Assembly (NCBI GenBank): GCA_903907955.1
Contig: CAIVPZ010000010.1
Span: forward strand, 1-64,000
Length of the DNA: 64,000 nucleotides
Reading direction: 5' to 3'
Source: an uncultured Acetobacteraceae bacterium
Lineage (GTDB): Bacteria; Pseudomonadota; Alphaproteobacteria; Acetobacterales; Acetobacteraceae
Under the pieces are notes generated by a model. It did not search any database, was not told the origin of the DNA, and saw only the letters and a list, made by a program, of their open reading frames with translations. Of this stretch, positions 34,248 to 43,860 are shown one piece after another. Both the position numbers and the translations under genes were made by a program. Positions within the stretch are counted from its first letter, which is position 1. Each line of letters begins with the position of its first letter.

Positions 34248-35138
34248 TTACCGCGGGCCGGCGACCAGGGCCAGATATTCCCACGCCATGGTCGCGGCGG
34301 CGAGCGCGGTGATCTCGGCGACATCATAGGCCGGCGCCACCTCGACCACGTCCATCCCCGCCCAGGCCAGGCCACACAGCCCGCGCAGGATCGCCTGCGC
34401 CTGCCAGGAAGCCAGCCCGCCGATTTCGGGCGTGCCGGTGCCCGGGGCGAAGGCCGGATCGAGCGCGTCGATGTCGAAGCTGAGATAAGCGGGCGCGTGC
34501 CCCACCACCTCGCGCACCAGCGCGGCGATGGCGGCCGGGCCGGACTCGTGCACCGCCTGCGCGGTCAGCACGGTGACGCCCTGGCCCAGCGTCCAGTCCC
34601 ACACTTCGCGCTGCACGGGCGAGCGGATGCCCAGTTGCACCATGCGGCACGGTTCGACCAGGCCCTCGGTGATGGCGTGATGGAACACCGACCCGTGGCT
34701 GAACTTCTGGCCGAACCCGTCCGGCCAGGTGTCCACATGGGCGTCGAACTGCACCAGGGCGAGCGGCCCGGTGCGCCGCGCCAACGCCCGCAGCAGCGCG
34801 AGCGTGACGCCGTGCTCGCCGCCCAGCGCGATCAGGTGCGGAACCGGCGCCGCCGCGCGCTCGATCGCCGCCAGGGTGGCGGGGATGTCGCCCAGGGCCA
34901 CCGGAAAGTCGCCGATATCGGCGAGGTCGAGCGTGGCCGGGTCAACCCAGGCGGTCGGATGGGCGCCGTCCACCAGCATGCGGCTGGCGCGGCGGATGGC
35001 GTGCGGCCCATCGCGCGCGCCGGCGCGGTTGGTGGTGCCGGCATCGAAGGGAATACCTGCCACGGTAAAGGCGGCGGGGTCGCGCCGAGCGGTGCCGAGG
35101 AAGGTCGGCGGGACAGCGAAGGTGGGAGGACCGGCCAT
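34248..35138 (-). CDS. Agmatinase/arginase (ureohydrolase) family protein
   Basis: 296 residues. Manganese-binding blocks: GGEHGVTLAL, QFDAHVDTW, and FDIDALDPAFAPGTGTPE. The family hydrolyses guanidino groups (agmatine, arginine, guanidinobutyrate and others), giving urea. GGEHG in place of GGDHS and other differences leave the substrate open; the guanidinium exporter at 25280 is not adjacent. The ATG at 35138 opens MAGPPTFAVPPTF. The open frame extends 46 codons upstream with several cysteines, but I take these as a shadow. No polyamine genes lie nearby. Confidence 0.87.
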   Translation of the reverse strand: MAGPPTFAVPPTFLGTARRDPAAFTVAGIPFDAGTTNRAGARDGPHAIRRASRMLVDGAHPTAWVDPATLDLADIGDFPVALGDIPATLAAIERAAAPVPHLIALGGEHGVTLALLRALARRTGPLALVQFDAHVDTWPDGFGQKFSHGSVFHHAITEGLVEPCRMVQLGIRSPVQREVWDWTLGQGVTVLTAQAVHESGPAAIAALVREVVGHAPAYLSFDIDALDPAFAPGTGTPEIGGLASWQAQAILRGLCGLAWAGMDVVEVAPAYDVAEITALAAATMAWEYLALVAGPR

Positions 35139-35420
35139 GCCGCGCAACGTGCCGCAGCGGCGACAGGAACACCAGCGCGGAGCCCGGGCCTTATCCCGCA
35201 ATCCGAAAATATCGTCGCCGCATCGGCCGCAGGAGCGCCGGCGGGGCAAATCAGCGCACCAGCAATAAAGGACCATTAACCGAATAGCAGGCGTCGATCA
35301 CGCGCGTTCCGGTGCCGCACTGCCCGGCAAAGTCGAGCCAGCGTTCGAACGGTCCGGCAACGGCAGCAGGACGCTGGCCATCCGGAGTCATGAACAAACG
35401 AGAAAAATCTTGTCCTGGGA

Positions 35421-37025
35421 TTACGTCTGCACCACCCCGGTTTCGTCCGCCTCCAGGGCGAAGGCGGCGGCCATCAGGGCGCGGGTGTAGTCCTGCCTTG
35501 GTCTGGCGAACACCTGCTCGGCCGGGCCTTCCTCCACCACCAAGCCCTGGCGCAGCACCACCACCCGGTGGGCCAGCGCGCGCACCACCCGCAGATCGTG
35601 GCTGATGAACAGGTAGCCGAGCGCGTGGTCCTGCTGCAGCCTGCGCAGCAGATCAACGATCTGCGCCTGCACGCTCATGTCGAGCGCGCTGGTCGGCTCG
35701 TCGAGCACCACGAAGCGCGGCTTCAGCACCATGGCGCGCGCCACCGCGATGCGCTGGCGCTGGCCGCCGCTGAACTCATGCGGGTAGCGGTCGGTGCTGT
35801 CGGCCGGCAACCCGACCTCCTCCAGCGCTTCCGCCAGCCGCGCCTGGCGGGCGGCACGGGAGAGGCCCGGCTCGTGCACCGACAAACCCTCGGCGACGAT
35901 CTCGCCCACCGTCAGCCGCGGCGATAGGCTGCCGAACGGGTCCTGGAACACGATCTGCATGCCGGCCCGCAGCCGGCGCAGCGCCCGCGCGTCAACCGAG
36001 GCAAGATCCTGGCCGCGGAACAGGATACGCCCCTGCGCTTCCTGCAAGCGCAGCAGCGCATACCCGGTGGTGGACTTGCCGGAGCCGCTTTCGCCCACCA
36101 GCCCCACGGTTTCGCCGGCGCGCACCGTGATGTCCAGCCCGTCCACCGCCCGCACATGGCCGACGGTGCGGCGCAGCAGGCCGCGGCGGATCGGGAAGTG
36201 CACCCGCAGGTCGCGCGCCCGCATCAGCACTTCGGCGTCGTCCGGCACCGGGCGCGGGTCGCCCGACGGTTCGGCTTCCAGCAGCATGCGGGTGTAGGGG
36301 TGCTGCGGCGCGCCGAACACCTGTGCAACGGTGCCGGCCTCGACCACCTGGCCGGACTTCATCACACACACCCGGTCGGCATAGCGGCGCACGATCGCCA
36401 GATCGTGGCTGATCAGCAGCAAAGCGAGGCCGCGCGCGGCTTTCTGCTCCGCCAGCAGCTTCAGGATCTGCGCCTGGATGGTCACGTCCAGCGCCGTGGT
36501 CGGCTCGTCGGCGATCAGCAGCGCCGGGTCGTTGGCCAGCGCCATGGCGATCATGACGCGCTGGCGCTGCCCGCCGGAAAGCTGGTGCGGGAAGGCGTCC
36601 AGCCGGCCGGCCGCATCAGGGAAGCCGCATTGCGACAACACGTCGATGACGCGGGCGCGCAGCGCCTCGGCGGGCAGGGAACGGTGCAGGCTGATCGCCT
36701 CGGCCACCTGCCCGCCGATGCGGGCCAGCGGGTTGAGGCTGTTCATCGGCTCCTGGAACACCATGCCGGCGGCCACCCCGCGCAGCGCCTGCAACCGGCG
36801 CTCGGGGGCGCCGATCACGGCGGTGCCATCCAGCGTCACCGCGCCGGTGCAGACCGCCCCGGGCGGCAGCAACTGCATCAGCGACAGCGCGGTGAGCGAC
36901 TTTCCCGACCCGCTTTCGCCCACCAGCGCCAGCGTCTCGCCGCGGTCGAGGGTGAACGAGACGCGATCGACGACGCAGCGCTCGCCAAACGCGACGCTCA
37001 GGTTTTCGATTTCCACCAGGCTCAT
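35421..37025 (-). CDS. yejF: Peptide ABC transporter ATPase, fused double ATP-binding protein YejF
   Basis: 534 residues, two ABC modules in one chain. Module 1: Walker A GESGSGKS (about 37-44), signature LSGGQRQR, Walker B ALLIADEP. Module 2: GESGSGKSTTGY (about 316), FSGGQRQR, FVVLDEPTSAL. It powers the YejABEF importer of microcin C-like and other peptides. The ATG at 37025 overlaps the yejE stop by 4 bases, showing translational coupling. It is the last gene of the operon. Both modules have complete catalytic motifs. Confidence 0.95.
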   Translation of the reverse strand: MSLVEIENLSVAFGERCVVDRVSFTLDRGETLALVGESGSGKSLTALSLMQLLPPGAVCTGAVTLDGTAVIGAPERRLQALRGVAAGMVFQEPMNSLNPLARIGGQVAEAISLHRSLPAEALRARVIDVLSQCGFPDAAGRLDAFPHQLSGGQRQRVMIAMALANDPALLIADEPTTALDVTIQAQILKLLAEQKAARGLALLLISHDLAIVRRYADRVCVMKSGQVVEAGTVAQVFGAPQHPYTRMLLEAEPSGDPRPVPDDAEVLMRARDLRVHFPIRRGLLRRTVGHVRAVDGLDITVRAGETVGLVGESGSGKSTTGYALLRLQEAQGRILFRGQDLASVDARALRRLRAGMQIVFQDPFGSLSPRLTVGEIVAEGLSVHEPGLSRAARQARLAEALEEVGLPADSTDRYPHEFSGGQRQRIAVARAMVLKPRFVVLDEPTSALDMSVQAQIVDLLRRLQQDHALGYLFISHDLRVVRALAHRVVVLRQGLVVEEGPAEQVFARPRQDYTRALMAAAFALEADETGVVQT

Positions 37026-38044
37026 GCGGCGGTCCGGCGCGGGTCGAAGGCGTCGCGCACCGCCTCGCCGACGAACACCAGCAGCGTCAGCATGCCGCCG
37101 AGCACGACGAAGGCGGTGATGCCGAGCCAGGGCGCCTGCAGGTTGTTCTTGCCCTGCGCCACCAGTTCGCCGAGCGAGGGCGAGCCGGGCGGCAGGCCGA
37201 AGCCGAGGAAATCCAGCGAGGACAGGATGGTCACCGAACCCGACAGGGTGAAGGGCAGAAACGTCAGCGTCGCCACCATGGCGTTCGGCAGGATATGGCG
37301 CCACATCACCGCCGTGTCGGACACCCCCAGCGCGCGGGCGGCGCGCACGTAATCCAGGTTGCGCCCGCGCAGGAACTCGGCACGCACCACGCCGGTCAGT
37401 GCCATCCAGGAGAACAGCAACAGGAAGATCAGCAGAATCCAGAAGGTGGGCGTGATGATGCTGCCCAGGATGATGAGCAGGTAAAGCTGCGGCATGCCCG
37501 ACCAGATCTCGATGAAGCGCTGGAAGAACAGGTCGGTGAGGCCACCGTAGAACCCCTGCACCGCGCCGGAGGCGACGCCGACGATGGAGGAGACGATGGT
37601 GAGGGTAAAGCCGAACAGCACCGACAGCCGGAAACCGTAGATCACCCGGGCCAGCACGTCGCGCGCCTGGTCGTCGGTGCCGAGCAGGTTGCGCCAGGAG
37701 GGCGGCGCCGGGGCCGGCACCGGCAGGTTCTTCACGATCGTGTCGTAGCCGAACGGGATTACCGGCCAGATCATCCAGCCATGCGCCCGGATGACGACGG
37801 CGAGGTCCGGGTCGCTGAAATCGGCCTCGGTGGGCAGGAAATCGGCGCCGAAGGTGTCTTCGCTGTAGTCCGCCAGCGCCGGCACGTACCAATGGCCGTC
37901 GAAGCGGATCAGCAGCGGCCGGTCATTGGCGATGAACTCGGCGAACAGCGACAGAAAGAACAGGGCAAGAAAAATCCACATCGACCAGAAGCCGCGCTTG
38001 TGGGCGCGGAAAATGCCCAGACGTCGCCGCGTAAGCGGAGTCAT
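37022..38044 (-). CDS. yejE: Peptide ABC transporter permease YejE
   Basis: 340 residues. A membrane anchor helix near residues 20-40 is followed by a periplasmic stretch (RFDGHWYVPALADYSEDTFGADFLPTEADF), then the binding-protein-dependent transport core with the EAA-type loop YVRAARALGVSDTAVMWRHILPNAMVATL. It forms the channel with YejB. The ATG at 38044 has no strong Shine-Dalgarno; the gap to yejB (37 bases) contains a repeat fragment. The downstream yejF overlaps by 4 bases. Confidence 0.93.
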   Translation of the reverse strand: MTPLTRRRLGIFRAHKRGFWSMWIFLALFFLSLFAEFIANDRPLLIRFDGHWYVPALADYSEDTFGADFLPTEADFSDPDLAVVIRAHGWMIWPVIPFGYDTIVKNLPVPAPAPPSWRNLLGTDDQARDVLARVIYGFRLSVLFGFTLTIVSSIVGVASGAVQGFYGGLTDLFFQRFIEIWSGMPQLYLLIILGSIITPTFWILLIFLLLFSWMALTGVVRAEFLRGRNLDYVRAARALGVSDTAVMWRHILPNAMVATLTFLPFTLSGSVTILSSLDFLGFGLPPGSPSLGELVAQGKNNLQAPWLGITAFVVLGGMLTLLVFVGEAVRDAFDPRRTAA

Positions 38045-38048
38045 TGAT

Positions 38049-38078
38049 TGGGGTCCGGGGCAACGCCCCGGCAGGGGA
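38049..38078 (-). repeat. Composite repeat fragment, copy 9, inside the yej operon
   Basis: GGGGTCCGGGGCAACGCCCCGGCAGGGG matches the right-hand module of copy 5 (GGGGCAACGCCCC stem, 15930-16010). It occupies most of the 37-base gap between yejB and yejE, so it may change mRNA stability or relative expression of the two permeases. Confidence 0.6.
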
Positions 38079-38081
38079 AGA

Positions 38082-39164
38082 TCATCGCCGGGCCTCGAAA
38101 TCAATCCGAGGATCAACCACGGTATAGAGCATATCGCCCACGATCTGCATCACCAGCCCAAGCAGGGTAAAAATATACAGTGTCCCGAACATCACCGGAT
38201 AGTCGCGCCGGATCGCCGATTCGAAGCCCAGCAGCCCCAGCCCGTCGAGCGAGAAGATGATCTCCACCAGCAGCGCCGACGAAAACAGGATGCCGATGAA
38301 CGCCGCCGGGAAGCCGGCGATGATCAGCAGCATGGCGTTGCGGAACACATGCCGGTACAGCACCCGCTGCTCGCTGGCGCCCTTGGCCCGCGCGGTGACG
38401 GTGTACTGCTTGCGGATTTCTTCCAGGAAGCAGTTCTTGGTCAGCATGGTCAGGCCGGCAAAACCGCCCACCACCAGGGCCACCGTCGGCAGCACCATGT
38501 GCCACAGATAATCCACCACCCGCGCCGGCCAGGCCCAGCCTGCCGCCTCCGGACTGGTCAGGCCGCGCAGCGGAAAGACGTGGAAGAAGCTGCCGCCGGC
38601 GAACAGCACGACCAGCAGGATGGCGAACAGGAACCCCGGCACCGCATACCCCACCAGCACAAAGGCGGAACTGGCGACATCGAAGCGCGAGCCGTGCCGC
38701 ACCGCCTTGGCGATGCCGAGCGGAATGGACACGAAATACACCAGCAGCGTGGACCACAGCCCGATCGACACCGACACCGGCATTTTCTGCCCGATCAGCT
38801 TCAGCACCGGCTCGTCGAGGAAGAAGCTGCGGCCGAAATCGAAGCTCAGATAGTCGCGGACCATGATCATGAAACGTTCGCCGGCCGGCTTGTCGAAGCC
38901 GAACATGCGGCGGATGTCGGCGACCATGCTCGGATCGAGGCCGCGGGCGCCGCGATAGGCGCCCTCGCCGGTGGGGGCGGCCACTTCGGCGCCGCCCTGG
39001 CCGCTGACCCGGCCGGCGGCCTCGCCGCCACGGCCGCGCAGGTCGGCGATCATCTGCTCCACCGGCCCGCCGGGGGCGAACTGCACCACGACGAAATTGA
39101 TGGCGATGATGCCGAACAGCGTCGGCACCACCAGCAGCAGACGGCGGAGAAGGTAGGCGCCCAT
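38082..39164 (-). CDS. yejB: Peptide ABC transporter permease YejB
   Basis: 360 residues. [39 protein letters not shown] is the characteristic start of oligopeptide permeases, followed by a large periplasmic loop with a Gly/Arg-rich, probably disordered stretch (residues about 43-75), and the core with [22 protein letters not shown]. Forms the translocation path with YejE. The ATG and the yejA stop share one base (TGATG), a coupled junction. Confidence 0.94.
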   Translation of the reverse strand: MGAYLLRRLLLVVPTLFGIIAINFVVVQFAPGGPVEQMIADLRGRGGEAAGRVSGQGGAEVAAPTGEGAYRGARGLDPSMVADIRRMFGFDKPAGERFMIMVRDYLSFDFGRSFFLDEPVLKLIGQKMPVSVSIGLWSTLLVYFVSIPLGIAKAVRHGSRFDVASSAFVLVGYAVPGFLFAILLVVLFAGGSFFHVFPLRGLTSPEAAGWAWPARVVDYLWHMVLPTVALVVGGFAGLTMLTKNCFLEEIRKQYTVTARAKGASEQRVLYRHVFRNAMLLIIAGFPAAFIGILFSSALLVEIIFSLDGLGLLGFESAIRRDYPVMFGTLYIFTLLGLVMQIVGDMLYTVVDPRIDFEARR

Positions 39165-40978
39165 CAGTTGCCGCTGCGGCGATCGGCCTCGATGGCGGCG
39201 GATTTCTGCGGATCGATCCACCAGGATTCGAACACCACGCCCGGCCGCACCGGCTTGTCGGGCCGGCCGAACCGGTCCCAGAAGGCGATGCGCACCGATT
39301 GGAGGTGCCAGTTCGGCACCACATACCACCCCGCCAGCAGCACCCGGTCGAGCGCATGGGTGGCGGCCAGCAACTGGGCGTGGTCGGGGGCGTTCACCAC
39401 CAGCGGCACCAGCGCATCGATCGCCGGGTCGCACACGCCCATCAGGTTGTCGCCGCCTTCCAGCCCCACCGCGCCGCAGGTCCAGTTGCCGGTCTGCTCG
39501 TTGCCGGGGCTTTCCGACTCGGGGATCACCGTCATCACCATGTCGAAATCGTAGGTATCCAGCCGGCGCTGGTACTGCGCCGAGTCCACCGTGCGCACAT
39601 TCGCATCGATGCCCAGGCGGAGCAGCCACTGCCGGTAGGGCAGGGCAACCCGCTCGAAGCTCGGTTCGTCGAGCAGGATTTCGAAGCTGAACGGCTTGCC
39701 CTGGGCGTCCACCAGCTTGCGGTCCTTCACCTCCCAGCCGGCCTCGCGCAGCAAAGCGAGCGCGCGGCGCAGCCCGTCGCGGTTGTTGCCCGAGCCGTCG
39801 GTGACCGGCAGTTTGAACGGCGCGGTGAACAGCTCGGGCGGCAACTTGTCGCGCCAGCGGTTGAGCAGCGCCAGTTCGTCGCCTGCGGGCACGCCGGTGG
39901 CGGCAAGCTCGCTGTTGCTGAAATAGCTCTCGGTGCGGGTGTAGGCGCCATAGAACAGGTTGGCGTTGGCCCATTCGAAGTCGAAGGCCATCGCCATCGC
40001 CTGGCGCACCCGGCGGTCGGCGAATAACGGGCGGCGGGTGTTCATCGCCCAGCCCTGCATGCCGGTGGGCAGGCGGTGGCGGATTTCCTCCTTGCGCACC
40101 CAGCCCTTCTGCACCGCCGGGAAGTCGTAGGCGTTGGCCCATTCCTTGGCGACGTTCTCGGTGCGGTAGTCGATCTGGCCGGCCTTGAACGCCTCCATGG
40201 CGACGGTGCTGTCGCGGAAATACTCGGTGCGTATCCGGTCGAAATTGTCCAGCCCCCGGGCAGTCGGCAGGTCGCGCGCCCACCAGTCCGGCACCCGCTC
40301 CAGGGTGATGCTGCGGCCGAGTTCGAACTTGCCGATGCGGTACGGGCCGGAGCCGACCGGCGGGTCGCTCAGCGGGTGGTCGAATTCGCGCCCCTCCCAC
40401 CAGTGCTTCGGCAGCACCGGCAGTTCGCCGAGGATCATCGGCAGTTCGCGGTTGGCGGTGGAACGGAAGCGGAAGGTGACCCGGCGCGGACTTTCAACCA
40501 CCGCCTCGGTGACGTCGGCGTAGTACTGGCGGTAGTTGGGGCGGCCCTTGCTGCGCAGCGTGTTGAACGTCCAGGCCACATCCTCGGCGGTCACCGGCGT
40601 GCCGTCGTGGAACCGCGCTTCCGGCCGCAGCTCGAACGAGACCCCCAGGCGGTCGGCGGCAAGCTCGATCACGCTGGCCAGGTGGCCATATTCGGTTTCC
40701 GCCTCATCGGCGTTGCGCACCATCAGCGTATCGTAGATGCGGACGGAGGCGGCGGCGGGACGGCCGCGCACGATGAAGGGATTGAAGCTGTCGAAGGTGC
40801 CGATGGCGCTGAGCGCCACCTCGCCGCCCTTCGGGGCGTTCGGGTTGACCCAGGGGAAATACGCGAAATCCGCCGGCAACGCCGGGGCGCCGAGCAGCGA
40901 AATGCCGTGCGTGCGGACCGGGCCGTCCGCCGTGGGAAGGAACCCCATCAGACCCATGAGTACAACAAAATAGTACAA
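39164..40978 (-). CDS. yejA: Extracellular solute-binding protein YejA (family 5)
   Basis: 604 residues from a TTG at 40978. The TTG is preceded by GGGAGG at a good distance (8 bases) and gives a short signal sequence ([15 protein letters not shown]). The next ATG at 40957 would cut into that. The body is the SBP_bac_5 fold: [77 protein letters not shown]. It binds short peptides for YejBEF. First gene of yejA-B-E-F. The start sits one base from the end of the upstream enzyme gene, suggesting they are cotranscribed. Confidence 0.92.
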   Translation of the reverse strand: MYYFVVLMGLMGFLPTADGPVRTHGISLLGAPALPADFAYFPWVNPNAPKGGEVALSAIGTFDSFNPFIVRGRPAAASVRIYDTLMVRNADEAETEYGHLASVIELAADRLGVSFELRPEARFHDGTPVTAEDVAWTFNTLRSKGRPNYRQYYADVTEAVVESPRRVTFRFRSTANRELPMILGELPVLPKHWWEGREFDHPLSDPPVGSGPYRIGKFELGRSITLERVPDWWARDLPTARGLDNFDRIRTEYFRDSTVAMEAFKAGQIDYRTENVAKEWANAYDFPAVQKGWVRKEEIRHRLPTGMQGWAMNTRRPLFADRRVRQAMAMAFDFEWANANLFYGAYTRTESYFSNSELAATGVPAGDELALLNRWRDKLPPELFTAPFKLPVTDGSGNNRDGLRRALALLREAGWEVKDRKLVDAQGKPFSFEILLDEPSFERVALPYRQWLLRLGIDANVRTVDSAQYQRRLDTYDFDMVMTVIPESESPGNEQTGNWTCGAVGLEGGDNLMGVCDPAIDALVPLVVNAPDHAQLLAATHALDRVLLAGWYVVPNWHLQSVRIAFWDRFGRPDKPVRPGVVFESWWIDPQKSAAIEADRRSGN

Positions 40979-40979
40979 A

Positions 40980-41792
40980 TCAGATGCCTCCCTGTCGCGG
41001 GCGATCCGCGCCGGCGAGCGCACGCACCGCCGCCGCCAGCAGCGCCGGATCGCCAACCGCCAAAGCCCGCCCGTCGCCGTCCGGATGCAGGGCGTTGCCC
41101 TCCCAGTCGGTCAGCCTGCCGCCGGCGCCCTCGATGACCGGCGCCAGCGCCGCCCAGTCCCACACCTTCAGCCCCGACTCGGCGACGATGTCGATCTGTC
41201 CCAACGCCAGCAGCCCGTATGCGTAGCAGTCGCCGCCGAACGAGTTGCGCCGCGTTGCCGCCGCCAGACGCTGCCAGGCCGGCCAATCGTCGCCGAACAT
41301 TTCCGGACTCGTGCAGGACAGTTCCGCCTCGGCGAGCGTGCCGCAGGGCCGGCAGCCGACCGCGCCGCCGAGGCTGCCGCGGAAGCTGGTGGGGCGGCCG
41401 GCGGCGCCGATCCAGCGCTCGCCGGTGATGCACTGGTCGATCAGGCCGAGGATGGGGGTGTCGCCATCCAGCAGGCCGATCAGCGTGCCGAACACCGGCC
41501 GGCCGGTGATGAAGGCGCGGGTGCCGTCGATCGGGTCGAGCACCCAGCGCAACCGGGACCGCGGATTGTCCAGCCCAAATTCCTCGCCGAGGATGCCATG
41601 TTGGGGAAAACGCTGCGCCAGCACCGCCCGCATGGCCTGCTCGGCGGTGCGATCGGCGACGGTCACCGGGGTCTGGTCGGACTTGAGGTCGGCCTGCAGC
41701 CCGGCGCGGAACAGCGGGCGGATGGCGGCGCCGGCCACATCGGCCGCGGCTTCAGCCGCCCGGATCAGGGCGTCGGTCGGGGGGCGCTCCAT
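40980..41792 (-). CDS. hisN: Histidinol-phosphatase, inositol-monophosphatase family
   Basis: 270 residues. Metal-binding blocks GEEFG, LDPIDGTRAFITG and WDWAALAPVIEGAGG identify the IMPase superfamily; the NPRSRLRWVLDPIDGT context and PVTVADRTAEQAMRAVL fit HisN-type enzymes that make histidinol. Inositol monophosphatase or another phosphatase is the alternative. ATG 41792 chosen as the family start; the frame runs 21 codons further upstream. Its stop is 1 base from the yejA TTG, so the histidine enzyme and the peptide importer form one transcription unit; no other his gene is in sight. Confidence 0.83.
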   Translation of the reverse strand: MERPPTDALIRAAEAAADVAGAAIRPLFRAGLQADLKSDQTPVTVADRTAEQAMRAVLAQRFPQHGILGEEFGLDNPRSRLRWVLDPIDGTRAFITGRPVFGTLIGLLDGDTPILGLIDQCITGERWIGAAGRPTSFRGSLGGAVGCRPCGTLAEAELSCTSPEMFGDDWPAWQRLAAATRRNSFGGDCYAYGLLALGQIDIVAESGLKVWDWAALAPVIEGAGGRLTDWEGNALHPDGDGRALAVGDPALLAAAVRALAGADRPRQGGI

Positions 41793-41921
41793 CCGCTTGG
41801 CCTTTCGTGGATCGGCGGCAACCGGCCCACGTTGCATGCGCGCCGGCGCCTCCATAAGGTGCGCGCCATCCTACGGACCCGCCCCCCCGGCTTCAACCCC
41901 GCCCCAACAGCCACCTGGATC

Positions 41922-42671
41922 ATGCACCCGATCATCGTCATTCCAACCCGCATGGCGTCCACCCGCCTGCCGGGCAAGCCGCTGGCCGACATTCACGGCC
42001 GACCGATGATCCTGCACGTGCTCGACCGCGCGCGGGAGGCCGGGATCGGACCGATCGTGGTGGCCTGCGCCGAGGCCGAGCTTGCCGCGGTGGTGCGGGC
42101 GGATGGCGGGCTCGCGGTGCTGACCGATCCGGCGCTGCCGCGCGGCTCGGACCGGGTGCACGTGGCGCTGGAGCAGTTCGACCCGGACGGCCGGCACGAC
42201 GTGGTGATCAACCTGCAGGGCGACCTGCCGACCATCCCGCCTGATTATCTGCGCACCGTGCTCGCCCCGCTGGCCGACCCGCGCTTCGACATCGCCACCC
42301 TGGTGGCGCCGATCACCAGCGCCGCGGAGGCCGCCGCGCCGTCCGTGGTGAAGGCGGCCTGTGCCTTCGAGGACGCGCCGGCGGTGGCGCCGGCGCTGTA
42401 CTTTTCCCGCGCCGTGATCCCGGCCGGCGAGGGGCCGTTATGGCATCATATCGGCGTCTATGCCTTCCGCCGGCCGGCGCTGGCGCGCTTCGTGGCGCTG
42501 GCGGAAAGCCCGCTGGAGAAGCGCGAGGCGCTGGAGCAGTTGCGGGCGCTGGAGGCGGGCATGCGCATCGGCTGCGCGCGGGTGGCGCACGCTCCGTTCG
42601 GGGTGGACACGCCGGGCGACCTTGAACGCGCCCGCGCCGACCTCGATCCTGCCCGCCGGAGCTTCGCATGA
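41922..42671 (+). CDS. kdsB: 3-deoxy-manno-octulosonate cytidylyltransferase
   Basis: 249-residue enzyme that activates Kdo with CTP for lipopolysaccharide inner-core synthesis. Signatures: IPTRMASTRLPGKPLADIHGRPMI, GSDRVHVAL, NLQGDLPTIP, and GVDTPGDLERARA at the C-terminus. The ATG at 41922 begins MHPIIVIPTRMASTRLPGKP; a much longer open frame from 41085 is a shadow. Divergent from hisN. The pheA ATG overlaps the stop by 4 bases. Confidence 0.94.
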   Translation: MHPIIVIPTRMASTRLPGKPLADIHGRPMILHVLDRAREAGIGPIVVACAEAELAAVVRADGGLAVLTDPALPRGSDRVHVALEQFDPDGRHDVVINLQGDLPTIPPDYLRTVLAPLADPRFDIATLVAPITSAAEAAAPSVVKAACAFEDAPAVAPALYFSRAVIPAGEGPLWHHIGVYAFRRPALARFVALAESPLEKREALEQLRALEAGMRIGCARVAHAPFGVDTPGDLERARADLDPARRSFA

Positions 42672-43519
42672 CCCGGACGATCGCCTTCCAGGGCCGCCCC
42701 GGCGCCTATTCCGACCTGGCCTGCCGCATCGCCTATCCGCAATGGCGCACGCTGCCCTGCGAGAGTTTCGAGGCTGCCATGGATTCGGTGCATGAAGGCG
42801 TGGCCGGGCTGGCCATGATCGCCTGCGAAAACAGCCTGGCCGGACGGGTGGGCGATGTGCACCACCTGCTGCCGGAGTCCGGCCTGTTCGTGGTCGGCGA
42901 GCATTTCCAGCGCGTCGAGCACTGCCTGCTGGCGCCGCGGGGGGCGCGCATCGAGGGCCTGAAGCGGGCACATTCGCACGAGGTGGCGCTGGGCCAGGTG
43001 CGCCAGTTGCTGAAGGAACTGCACCTGCAGCCCGTCGTGCAGGCCGACACCGCGGGGGCGGCCGAGATGGTGGCGCAGTGGAACAACCCGGCGGAGTGCG
43101 CCATCGCCTCGTCGCTGGCGGCCGAGCTGTTCGGGCTGGACGTGCTGCGCCGCAATGTCGAGGACGCGGCGCACAACACCACCCGATTCTACGTCATGGC
43201 CCGCCGTCCCGCTGACCTGCCGGCCGACCGGCCGGGGCTGATGACGACCTTCGTGTTCCGGGTGCGCAACGTGCCGGCCGCGCTGTACAAGGCGCTGGGC
43301 GGCTTCGCCACCAACGGCGTCAACATGACCAAGCTGGAGAGCTACATGGTGGGCGGTCAGTTCACCGCCACCCAGTTCCTCTGCGACGTCGAGGGCCACC
43401 CCGAGCAGCCGGCGCTGCGCCGGGCGCTGGAGGAGCTTTCCTTCTTTTCGCGCGAGACGCGCATTCTCGGTGTGTATCCGGCCTCGCCGTTCCGCAAGGA
43501 GCAGGACCCGGGGGATTGA
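42668..43519 (+). CDS. pheA: Prephenate dehydratase
   Basis: 283 residues. The catalytic domain has [43 protein letters not shown]; the C-terminal ACT domain contains [27 protein letters not shown], the phenylalanine-feedback site. It converts prephenate to phenylpyruvate. Monofunctional, with no chorismate mutase domain, as in most alphaproteobacteria. Shares a 4-base overlap with kdsB. Followed by the decayed polysaccharide gene on the other strand. Confidence 0.95.
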   Translation: MTRTIAFQGRPGAYSDLACRIAYPQWRTLPCESFEAAMDSVHEGVAGLAMIACENSLAGRVGDVHHLLPESGLFVVGEHFQRVEHCLLAPRGARIEGLKRAHSHEVALGQVRQLLKELHLQPVVQADTAGAAEMVAQWNNPAECAIASSLAAELFGLDVLRRNVEDAAHNTTRFYVMARRPADLPADRPGLMTTFVFRVRNVPAALYKALGGFATNGVNMTKLESYMVGGQFTATQFLCDVEGHPEQPALRRALEELSFFSRETRILGVYPASPFRKEQDPGD

Positions 43520-43529
43520 GGGTGACAAT

Positions 43530-43860
43530 CTCCAGGGAGCAGCGGAAGCGGCTGGGGCAGGCCGTACACCGCCGCGCGCCGGCTGCGCAGCAACGCCTCG
43601 AATCCGGCCAGCGAGGTGAGCGTATGCACCTCGTCGATCTGCTCGAGCAGCGCACGCTGGCCGGCATCCACGTCGGGATGCGGCTTACAGATGATGTACG
43701 CCGCCGGTACAGCGGCGCGAACCTGCGCCAGCAGTGTCAAGGTGGTCGCAGATGCCGGCACCGCCGAGCATCTGGGAGCGGTCGTCGCTGACCTGTCCAG
43801 GCACCAGCACCAGCACCACACGCTTGCCGGACGGCGCCTGCACCACCGCTATCCGCCGCG
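43530..43860 (-). pseudogene. KpsC-like capsular polysaccharide export/transfer protein, frameshifted remnant
   Basis: Two reading frames together give one recognisable protein. The first part (upstream on the minus strand) reads [22 protein letters not shown]. After a frame change near 43740-43770, the second reads [20 protein letters not shown], then [16 protein letters not shown] and [28 protein letters not shown] and [15 protein letters not shown] are hallmarks of KpsC/LipB-type proteins. The rest of the gene is gone and the 3' end abuts pheA. It sits immediately downstream of the heptose kinase gene, overlapping its end. Confidence 0.72.

Noticed and set aside
35139-35276. Cys-rich 46-codon extension upstream of the ureohydrolase (CGRC...CSCRRC)
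   Set aside because: Looks like a zinc-ribbon but precedes the family N-terminus and lies in an unsupported upstream frame; probably chance.
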